This document shows, piece after piece, positions 56,991 through 64,000 of a DNA stretch of 64,000 nucleotides. A model generated the notes under the pieces. That model saw nothing but the letters and a program-made list of their open reading frames with translations, did not search any database and was not told the origin of the DNA. Position 1 is the first letter of the stretch, and the number at the start of each line of letters is the position of its first letter. Both the position numbers and the translations under genes were made by a program. Source of the DNA: Rhodoligotrophos appendicifer (GTDB lineage Bacteria > Pseudomonadota > Alphaproteobacteria > Rhizobiales > Im1); contig NZ_VHKL01000007.1 of NCBI RefSeq assembly GCF_007474605.1, positions 248,001-312,000 of the forward strand, written 5' to 3'.

Positions 56991-57228
56991 GAACCTCGCT
57001 CAGATGCGAAGGCATCAATCAGCGCGCGACGAGCGCCGCTTAAAAGTCGGGGACTAATACGTCTCCCCCCGCGATATGCGAGGGGCCAAATCCCTACCGA
57101 CTCTGCCTCTGTATGCCCGCACTCTTGAACCGGCCCCATCCCTATGACAAGGCTGATAATCCATTCTGTTGCGAAAATCCAACAGTATTGTGGCGAAATC
57201 AGCACATCACCGAATACGAAACAGATTT

Positions 57229-58677
57229 CTATCTGACCGAAGGGGCGCGAATGACCGTAATCCCATAATCCCTGATCTTCTTTCGCAGCGTGTTGCGATT
57301 TATGCCCAAAAGTTCGGCCGCTCGAATCTGGTTGCCGTTCGTTGCTGCCAGCGAGGCACTGATAAGGGGCGTCTCAACCTCTGCCAGAAAGCGATTGTAT
57401 AGGCCCGGCGGAGGGAGCGCATTGCCGAAGCCCGCAAAATATCCCGACAAATGGTTCTCGACATATTCAGGCAGGCTCGCGGCATCGCGCATATGGGAGG
57501 CAGTTTGAGGCTCCGCGCCATCGAGCAGCTCCTGATTGACTATTCGTGCCGTGATCTCCTCATCGACATAGATCGCGGAAATGCGACGCATCAAATTCTC
57601 GAGTTCCCGGATATTCCCCGGCCAGCGATGGGCTTTCAGCCGTTCCACGGCCTCAGGCTCAATCTGCTTGGCCGGAAGTCCCTGCTGCTCGGCGGTCGTC
57701 AGGAAGTGTTGGACAAGATCCGGTATATCCTCAAGCCTCTCGCGCAGCGGCGGCAAGCGCACTGGCACGACGTTCAAGCGGAAATAGAGATCTTCCCGAA
57801 AGAGTCCCTGAGCGATCTGATTACGAAGGTCACGATGCGTGGCCGCGATGATTCGCACATTGACCTTGATCGCAGTCGTTCCGCCGACGGTGGTGAACTC
57901 GCCTTGTTGCAGGACACGGAGAAGCCGAGTCTGAGCTTCCATCGGCATGTCGCCGATCTCATCGAGAAATAATGTGCCGCCCTGCGCCTGCTCAAAGCGA
58001 CCGGCATAGCGGGTCATCGCACCGGTGAACGCACCCTTTTCATGACCAAATAAATCACTCTCGATCAGCTCGCGGGGGATCGCGGCCATATTCACCGCGA
58101 CGAAGGGACCCTTGCGCCGACGGCCGTAATCATGGAGCGCGCGCGCCACAAGCTCCTTGCCCGTACCTGATTCACCCATGATCATGACCGTAAGGTCCGT
58201 CTGGGTCAGTCGCGCGATGATCCGATAGATCTCCTGCATGGCTTGCGAGCGGCCTATGATCGGCAACTTTTCCGCCGCCGCACCAGGATCGATCATCACA
58301 GTCTTGCGCTTGGACTGGTCTAAGGCCCTCCCAACCACGCTCAAGAGCTCGTTGAGGTCAAATGGTTTAGGCAGGTACTCGTAGGCACCCCGCTCGGCGG
58401 CAGTGATGGCGGTCATGATGGTGTTCTTGGCGCTCATCATGACGACCGGCATTTCCGGTCGGAGCTTTTTGATCCGTGGCAGGAGGTCGAAGGCATTTCC
58501 GTCGGGAAGCATGACATCAGACACCACCATGTCGCCCTGCCCCTCGGCGACCCACCGCCAGAGGGTCGCCACGTTGCCCGTCGAGCGCACAATGTAGCCA
58601 GCACGTCCAAGAGCTTGGTTCAGCACTGTCCGGATTGCCGTGTCGTCGTCGGCAAGCAGCACGGTCTTGACGGCCAT
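57229..58677 (-). CDS. ntrC: Nitrogen regulator NtrC, sigma54 activator
   Basis: 482 residues from ATG 58677; a TTG at 58695 would overlap ntrB. Receiver domain (phospho-Asp in [10 protein letters not shown]), AAA+ with P-loop GESGTGKE, the sigma54-contacting GAFTGA, and DEIGDMP, then a Fis-type HTH ([18 protein letters not shown]). It activates sigma54 promoters of nitrogen-scavenging genes under nitrogen limitation. Confidence 0.96.
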   Translation of the reverse strand: MAVKTVLLADDDTAIRTVLNQALGRAGYIVRSTGNVATLWRWVAEGQGDMVVSDVMLPDGNAFDLLPRIKKLRPEMPVVMMSAKNTIMTAITAAERGAYEYLPKPFDLNELLSVVGRALDQSKRKTVMIDPGAAAEKLPIIGRSQAMQEIYRIIARLTQTDLTVMIMGESGTGKELVARALHDYGRRRKGPFVAVNMAAIPRELIESDLFGHEKGAFTGAMTRYAGRFEQAQGGTLFLDEIGDMPMEAQTRLLRVLQQGEFTTVGGTTAIKVNVRIIAATHRDLRNQIAQGLFREDLYFRLNVVPVRLPPLRERLEDIPDLVQHFLTTAEQQGLPAKQIEPEAVERLKAHRWPGNIRELENLMRRISAIYVDEEITARIVNQELLDGAEPQTASHMRDAASLPEYVENHLSGYFAGFGNALPPPGLYNRFLAEVETPLISASLAATNGNQIRAAELLGINRNTLRKKIRDYGITVIRAPSVR

Positions 58678-58681
58678 CCCC

Positions 58682-59806
58682 TCAAATCTCCTCAATGATC
58701 GGTTGGGCGTGCATCGGCATCAAGATGCGGAAGGTCGTGCGGCCCTCCTGGGAGTTGCATTCCACGATCCCGCCGTGATCACGAATGATCTTGGCCACCA
58801 AAGCGAGACCTAGGCCCTTGCCCGAAGGCTTGGTGGTGACGAAGGGGTCGAACAGATGCGGGATCAGCTCATCAGGAATGCCGGGGCCGGTGTCATGAAC
58901 GCAATATTCGAGCGGCAGGGTGACCCGCTCGGTTGAACCGGGCATCTTGAGCCGCATGCCTGGACGGAACGCTGTCGACAGAATGATCTCGCCTCTGCCG
59001 CCGTCATCCTGGATCGCTTCGGCTGCGTTCTTGAGCAGGTTCACGAACACCTGAATCAGCTGGTCCCGATTGGCCATCACGGGAGGGAGCGAGGGGTCGT
59101 ATTCCTCGCTGATCTTCACACCGCGGCCAAAGCCGCTCGCGGCAATCGCCTTCACATGATCCAGCACCGAGTGGATGTTCACCGGAGACAGATCGACGGG
59201 ACGTTCATCCGAAAAAACCTCCATCTGGTCCACCAGGGTGCAGATCCGATCCGTTTCCTCACAGATGAGCCGGGTGAGCGCTCTATCCTCGCCGGACAAA
59301 GCAGGCTCCAGGAGCTGAGCTGCGCCGCGGATGCCCGACAAGGGGTTTTTAATCTCATGGGCAAGCATTGAGGCCATGCCTGTGACCGAACGCGCGGCGT
59401 TGCGATGGGTCAGCTGCCGGTCGATCTTGTGAGCCATGGAGCGCGGTTGCAGCACGATCAACACAGAAGGGGGATCTTCCGTCAGCATGGCTACTTGGAG
59501 GTCGACGACGCGCTCACCGCCAGTTCGGGGCGTGCCTACATCGACGGCATATTCATGGATCGTCGACCCCGTTTGCCTAACCTGATCTACCAACGAAAGC
59601 AGCGGACTGGCGAACGGGACGACTTCGCTCAATCTGAAGCGCTTCAACAGGGTGGCGCTGGTTTGAAAGAAGCCTTCGGCTGCAACATTGGCGAAGATGA
59701 TGGTGCCCATATCGTCGATCGCCAGTAAAGGATCGGGAAGAGCGCTGACTAGTGCTTCGACATCAAACAGGTCGCGGGGGGCGCGAAATTTCGCTAGGCG
59801 GACCAT
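58682..59806 (-). CDS. ntrB: Nitrogen-regulation histidine kinase NtrB
   Basis: 374 residues, cytoplasmic: N-terminal PAS (about 15-130), HisKA with phospho-His in [15 protein letters not shown], and HATPase motifs [15 protein letters not shown] and GKGLGLALV. It phosphorylates or dephosphorylates NtrC under PII control. Its ATG overlaps the dusB stop by one base (TAATG). Confidence 0.95.
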   Translation of the reverse strand: MVRLAKFRAPRDLFDVEALVSALPDPLLAIDDMGTIIFANVAAEGFFQTSATLLKRFRLSEVVPFASPLLSLVDQVRQTGSTIHEYAVDVGTPRTGGERVVDLQVAMLTEDPPSVLIVLQPRSMAHKIDRQLTHRNAARSVTGMASMLAHEIKNPLSGIRGAAQLLEPALSGEDRALTRLICEETDRICTLVDQMEVFSDERPVDLSPVNIHSVLDHVKAIAASGFGRGVKISEEYDPSLPPVMANRDQLIQVFVNLLKNAAEAIQDDGGRGEIILSTAFRPGMRLKMPGSTERVTLPLEYCVHDTGPGIPDELIPHLFDPFVTTKPSGKGLGLALVAKIIRDHGGIVECNSQEGRTTFRILMPMHAQPIIEEI

Positions 59807-60816
59807 TACGCAGCCATCTTTTCATTGATATTTGAATACAGAACACGAAGGTGATTGAGGACAGCAGATGCATCCTCCGACTGGCAAAGGATACGTCGCC
59901 AGGAGGCCGCTTGCTGGGACGATAATCGACCATCCTCGCGCAAGACATCCACCGTCCAGCCCAGATGCTTTCGCGCAGAGCGAAGACCAAGCCTGTCGCC
60001 ATAATGATCAATCATCATGGCGTACTGCTCAGCTACCAGTTCGCCCTGCATGGCGATTGAAGGCAAAGCAATACCGCTTCCCGGATCAAGATCTTCCGCG
60101 AGCACTCCCGGGGCCCAGGGTCGGCCATAGGCACCGCGGCCGATCATGACCCCGTCGGCTCTTGATCTTTCCAGCATTTCGCGAACATCGCCAATGGTTC
60201 TCCCGTCACCATTGACGATCACGGGAATTGTAACTGCTGCCTTTACGGCCCTAACGGCAGCCCAGTCGGCTGAACCCTCGTAAAATTGACACCGCGTCCT
60301 ACCGTGTACGACCAGTAGCGCTACACCTTCGGCCTCCGCGCGACGCGCTAGCTCGGGTGCATTTATGGAGGTTTCATCCCAGCCAAGTCGCATCTTCAAG
60401 GTGACCGGTACATCAACCGCCGCCACCGTGGCGCGGATCAAGGACGTTGCATGATCGAGATCTCGCATAAGCGCAGAACCGGACAAACCGTTCGTCACCT
60501 TGCGGGCCGGGCAGCCCATATTGATATCGATGATATCCGCGCCCAGGTCCCGCGCGATTCGGGCCCCCTCCCCCATCCATCGCGTTTCACGACCGGCGAG
60601 TTGCACCACCAGTGGTGAAATCATGCCTGACCCGGACGCGCGGCGGAGCGTTTCCGCATTACTGGTGGCCAAGGCCTCGGATGCGACCATCTCTGAAACG
60701 ACCAAGCCAGCGCCGCAGCGTGCCGCTATGAAACGAAACGGCAGGTCGGTGACGCCAGACATCGGTGCCAGGAAGACGCGATTCTGCGACATCACCGGCC
60801 CAATTTTAATGCTCAT
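59806..60816 (-). CDS. dusB: tRNA-dihydrouridine synthase
   Basis: 336 residues; FMN TIM barrel with [13 protein letters not shown] at the N-terminus, [14 protein letters not shown] carrying the catalytic Cys, and [12 protein letters not shown]. It reduces uridines in the tRNA D-loop. dusB heading the ntrBC operon is widespread in proteobacteria. It may start at ATG codon 9 instead. Confidence 0.94.
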   Translation of the reverse strand: MSIKIGPVMSQNRVFLAPMSGVTDLPFRFIAARCGAGLVVSEMVASEALATSNAETLRRASGSGMISPLVVQLAGRETRWMGEGARIARDLGADIIDINMGCPARKVTNGLSGSALMRDLDHATSLIRATVAAVDVPVTLKMRLGWDETSINAPELARRAEAEGVALLVVHGRTRCQFYEGSADWAAVRAVKAAVTIPVIVNGDGRTIGDVREMLERSRADGVMIGRGAYGRPWAPGVLAEDLDPGSGIALPSIAMQGELVAEQYAMMIDHYGDRLGLRSARKHLGWTVDVLREDGRLSSQQAASWRRILCQSEDASAVLNHLRVLYSNINEKMAA

Positions 60817-60949
60817 AAATTGTGCATTCCAGATTGTCGATTAACTGTTGAGCAATTTGCCTTAGCGGTGCGCAAAGAGCAAGGGTCAGCCTTGCGGCGA
60901 CGGCCCGCGCCCGCTAAGCCGCTACCAAACGAACAAGGCATCCGATCTC

Positions 60950-62125
60950 ATGCTCAATCACGCCCTCATTGTCGCCGCAGGCGCGGGTCTTCGCGCCGGA
61001 GGTCCGTTGCCCAAACAGTTTCAGCAGATCGGCGACCTCGCGGTGCTGCACCGGACAGTTCGCGTCTTTCTCGATCATCCTCAAATCGACAAGGTACATA
61101 TCGTAATCGGACCAGATCACGGCGCAGTCTGTTCAGAAATTCTTCGGTCCCTTGATGTCCAGCCCTTCATTATAGGATCAGTCACCCGTCAGAGATCTGT
61201 TCATAATGGTTTGCAGGCTATCCGGGAGTTGCAGCCTCGCAATGTCCTCATCCATGATGGGGCTCGTCCCTTTGTCAGCGCCGACCTGATTTCCAAAGTC
61301 ATTGACGCTCTCGAGCACAACGACGCCGCCATCCCGGCCATGCGAATCGCAGAGACTGTGAAATTGGTGCATGATGGGCGTGTTGCCGACACCATTGACC
61401 GAACGGCCCTATGGACCGCCCAGACGCCTCAGGGATTTCGTTTCGAGGCGATCCTGGATGTTCATCAGAAAACCACCACATCGGGCAGAAATGATTTTAC
61501 GGACGATGCATCAATGGCGGAGTGGGCGGGACTTAGTGTGATGGTCGTCGATGGTGAACGGACCAATGTGAAGCTGACGACGGCGGAAGATTTGGCAGAC
61601 GCCGATCGCCGCCTGCGGATGGAGAGTTGGCTCGCACAGGGAGACATACGGGTCGGGCAAGGCTTTGACGTGCACCAGTTCGGCGCAGGCAATCACGTTA
61701 CGCTGTGCGGCGTTCGGATTCCGCACGATAGCGGTCTCGTGGGCCATTCCGATGCCGACGTCGCACTGCATGCCCTAACGGATGCCATTTTCGGAGCATT
61801 GGGCGAAGGCGACATCGGGGTGCATTTCCCTCCGAGCGATCCACAATGGAAAGGTGCGTCTTCCGCCCTATTCCTGCAGGCGGCGGCCGGCAAGGTCGCA
61901 GAGCGTGGCGGTGTCATTGCTCATTGCGATATCACGATGGTCGCCGAAGCCCCGCGCATCAAACCCTATGTCCATGCGATGAAGGAGAGGCTGGGAGAAC
62001 TGCTCGGCCTGACCCACGATCGACTTGCAATTAAAGCGACCACCAATGAGGAAATGGGATTTATCGGCCGTCGAGAGGGTATGGTTGCTTACGCAACGGC
62101 TACGCTTCGGCTGCCCTTCCGCTGA
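60950..62125 (+). CDS. ispDF: Bifunctional IspD/IspF enzyme (MEP pathway)
   Basis: 391 residues. The N-terminal IspD half (about 1-225) has VAAGAGLRAGG then PKQF, the CTP site, and DGARPFV. The C-terminal IspF half (about 232-391) has GQGFDVHQF, HSDADVALHALTDAIFGALG and the late TTNEEMGFIGRREG. It makes CDP-methylerythritol and MECDP for isoprenoids; IspE is elsewhere. The fusion is typical of alphaproteobacteria. It is divergent from dusB. Confidence 0.96.
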   Translation: MLNHALIVAAGAGLRAGGPLPKQFQQIGDLAVLHRTVRVFLDHPQIDKVHIVIGPDHGAVCSEILRSLDVQPFIIGSVTRQRSVHNGLQAIRELQPRNVLIHDGARPFVSADLISKVIDALEHNDAAIPAMRIAETVKLVHDGRVADTIDRTALWTAQTPQGFRFEAILDVHQKTTTSGRNDFTDDASMAEWAGLSVMVVDGERTNVKLTTAEDLADADRRLRMESWLAQGDIRVGQGFDVHQFGAGNHVTLCGVRIPHDSGLVGHSDADVALHALTDAIFGALGEGDIGVHFPPSDPQWKGASSALFLQAAAGKVAERGGVIAHCDITMVAEAPRIKPYVHAMKERLGELLGLTHDRLAIKATTNEEMGFIGRREGMVAYATATLRLPFR

Positions 62126-62133
62126 GACGTGAC

Positions 62134-62643
62134 ATGTTCGAAGACTCAATCCTCAGGCAAGCACGGGTGCTGCTAGAAGCCTGCGAAGGTGCACGGTGCA
62201 AGATCGCGACGGCAGAATCTTGCACCGGTGGTTTGATCGCGGCATGCCTGACTGAAATTCCTGGTTCATCCCGCACCTTTGAACGTGGGTTCGTCACATA
62301 TTCCAACGACGCGAAATCTTCTCTGTTGGGAGTGCCGTTCGACCTCATCGTCCTTCACGGGGCGGTTAGCGAGCCGGTTGCACGGAGCATGGCGGAGGGA
62401 GCCTTAAGTCACTCGCTGGCGGATATTGCAGTCAGTGTAACCGGCGTTGCAGGACCCGAAGGGGGGAGTGAGGACAAGCCTGTGGGGCTCGTCCATCTGG
62501 CCTGTGCCCGACGCGATAATCCGACTTTGCATCGCCGCATGCTCTTTGGCCCCCAAGGGCGGCAACGGATCCGTATGCTCAGTGTGCAGGCAGCGTTGAC
62601 GCTTATCGAAGAGCAGCTGCAAAGCGGTATCCTAAGAGCGTGA
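62134..62643 (+). CDS. pncC: CinA-family nicotinamide-nucleotide amidase
   Basis: 169 residues, the stand-alone C-terminal CinA domain: ATAESCTGGLIAACLTEIPG, GFVTYSNDAK, HGAVSEPVARSMAEG and SVTGVAGPEGG. It hydrolyses NMN to nicotinate mononucleotide in the pyridine-nucleotide cycle. Only 8 bp after ispDF, so co-transcribed. Confidence 0.93.
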   Translation: MFEDSILRQARVLLEACEGARCKIATAESCTGGLIAACLTEIPGSSRTFERGFVTYSNDAKSSLLGVPFDLIVLHGAVSEPVARSMAEGALSHSLADIAVSVTGVAGPEGGSEDKPVGLVHLACARRDNPTLHRRMLFGPQGRQRIRMLSVQAALTLIEEQLQSGILRA

Positions 62644-62798
62644 ACAAAGACGCCGGCCTCTCTTGTGAATGACGACTTCTTGAGGGCTCCGTGCGCGCCT
62701 GAATTTGGCCTTGCTCTGTGTGCTTAACAGTTAGATAGGAGATCGCTGGAACAGTTCCGGTGATTGTATCGTGTTTGTTGCTTGAGGACGTGGCATCA

Positions 62799-64000
62799 AT
62801 GTCTGCACCTGACCGTGCCGGAGTCGGTTGGCTGCATCAGCTCATCCGCACCGCCTGCTTTTTTCTCGCGATTTCCCTCTCTTTTCCCAGCCTCGCTCAG
62901 GATGGTCGAGCACCGTTGACTTCGGCGGGAACCCTGGCGATCACCGGGTTCTCGGGGACATCGGCGGAACGAGGTGGCTTCTTAAGCGACGCACCCGGTC
63001 TCGACGAGACAATGATCGATCTCAATGGTGGATCGCTTAAGGTTTTCGATATTTCTGCAGCGCAGGGGAAACCCGATGCGCAAATGTTCGATCGTCCTCC
63101 ACTGCTGTCGATTTCGGCCAGAGACATCGGGCAGGTCTTCGGATTGGCACTTGATGATGCTGAGGCCCCTAACATCTATGCAACTGCGACGTCGGCGTTT
63201 GGGCTCCAAATTGTGCATCCGGACAAGGGCGGCAAAATTGCACGCATCAAGACGGGCGAGCCGGGTGCCATCTGGATGCCCGGGCAGTTCGGCCAAGGGG
63301 GCGGGCCCGGAAGCGTTTGGCGCATCGATGGCCGAACGGGACAGGTGACACTGTTCACAACGATCGGCCAGAGCGACCGAGGCAATAGCGGGCCAGGGCT
63401 CGGGAACATTTCTTTCGACAAGACGCACCAGCAGTTCTTTGTCTCAGACCTCGATACGGGTCTGATTCACCGCCTGGACATCTCTGGAAAAGATCTCGGC
63501 AGCTTCGATCACGGGACGAAGGGGAGAGAGGCAGCAAGGCTGGCTCCCGTCGTCGATGATAGCGTTGCGGCAGATATTGCCGCTGCGACCTTCGATGCAG
63601 AGGATCCCGACAGTTGGGGATTCACAGCACCGGGACGTCGAGTTTGGGGGCTGACCTACCACCAGAAACGGCTCTATTATGCCGTCTGGGAGGGGCCTCA
63701 GGTCTGGTCCGTCGGTATTGACGAGAATGGCGACTTCACCCAGGACATCAGGCACGAGTTCGACGTTAAATCCACTCCCAAGACCTACCCTATTTCCGAC
63801 CTCGCCTTTGACGGGGAAGGCCGGCTGTACGTGGCGCAGAGAGGAGAGATTCGCTCTCGATATGATTATGGAACGTTCGCCTTACCGCGAAAGTCCCAAG
63901 TTCTTCGCTTCAGCCGCGATGGCGCCGAGGGTCCTTGGAGGACAGAGCCAGAAGCATTCGCCATCGGTTTTCCCGCAACTCATCAGAATGCCGCCGGCGG
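62799..64000 (+). CDS. Secreted large protein with beta-propeller-like N-terminus, cut by window end
   Basis: ATG 62799 with GAGGA nine bases upstream; open for at least 400 codons to the edge. Signal peptide about 1-33 (FFLAISLSFPSLAQD). The mature start has repeated strands with VFGLALDDAEAPNIYATA, GSVWRIDGRTGQVTLF, LGNISFDKTHQQFFVSDLD, WGLTYHQKRLYYAVW and PISDLAFDGEGRLYVAQR, consistent with a six- or seven-bladed propeller. No named family recognised; the rest of the protein is outside the window. Confidence 0.75.
   Translation, partial: MSAPDRAGVGWLHQLIRTACFFLAISLSFPSLAQDGRAPLTSAGTLAITGFSGTSAERGGFLSDAPGLDETMIDLNGGSLKVFDISAAQGKPDAQMFDRPPLLSISARDIGQVFGLALDDAEAPNIYATATSAFGLQIVHPDKGGKIARIKTGEPGAIWMPGQFGQGGGPGSVWRIDGRTGQVTLFTTIGQSDRGNSGPGLGNISFDKTHQQFFVSDLDTGLIHRLDISGKDLGSFDHGTKGREAARLAPVVDDSVAADIAAATFDAEDPDSWGFTAPGRRVWGLTYHQKRLYYAVWEGPQVWSVGIDENGDFTQDIRHEFDVKSTPKTYPISDLAFDGEGRLYVAQRGEIRSRYDYGTFALPRKSQVLRFSRDGAEGPWRTEPEAFAIGFPATHQNAAG

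Overview
The window reads as chromosomal DNA of an alphaproteobacterium, most likely of the Hyphomicrobiales (Rhizobiales). The pointers are the gene order ispDF / dusB-ntrB-ntrC-ntrY-ntrX-trkA-hfq-hflX / mazG, an Adx-type ferredoxin next to a thioredoxin-reductase-like ferredoxin reductase, a BA14K-type surface protein, an ExoR-like Sel1 protein, and 6-3-6 dyads that match the Irr (ICE) box of this group. I see no rRNA, tRNA, transposase, phage gene or CRISPR array. Genus and species cannot be named from the sequence alone.

Layout. 1-3767 (minus) is the N-terminal 1255 codons of a giant membrane-anchored coiled-coil protein with an 18-copy, 22-residue repeat array; a small HPt protein diverges from it. 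4.8-9.7 kb holds a ferredoxin/ferredoxin reductase pair, an ELM1-like protein, TspO, NAD kinase and a secreted unknown. 9.8-10.5 kb is an unrecognised, AT-richer gene for a proline-rich, probably C-terminally membrane-anchored protein carrying several eukaryote-like short motifs. 10.6-17.5 kb is an iron block: a minus-strand run (Cys-rich protein, imelysin, di-heme oxidoreductase, second imelysin, DUF1513 protein) faces bfd and bfr, with an Irr-like dyad upstream of each side.

17.6-28.5 kb carries a PCu(A)C copper chaperone, an FAD oxidoreductase, DUF2937, an ExoR-like protein, exonuclease III, release factor 3, a glutamine-rich OmpA-family protein and two small unknowns (Zn-ribbon and GNAT-like). 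28.6-38.9 kb holds a tri-heme cytochrome c with a duplicated C-terminal extension, a BA14K protein, a 48-codon DUF3096 gene, an AaeA/AaeX/AaeB-like efflux operon, PccB, a Gly/Tyr/Arg-rich secreted protein and a membrane/cNMP-binding protein.

39-64 kb is mostly housekeeping: FadD; Sel1 protein; then rlpA, dacA, tmk, holB, metG, tatD, an MBL hydrolase and mazG in one direction; facing them hflX, hfq, trkA, ntrX, ntrY, ntrC, ntrB and dusB (post-transcriptional control, K+ uptake, nitrogen regulation); then divergent ispDF, pncC/cinA and the start of a secreted beta-propeller-like protein cut by the window edge.

The most unusual items are the motif-rich orphan at 9.8 kb, the duplicated tail of the tri-heme cytochrome (itself behind a third Irr-like dyad), the 22-mer repeat array, and the iron block as a likely Irr-type regulon. 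I found no clear evidence of a wholly new multi-gene system.
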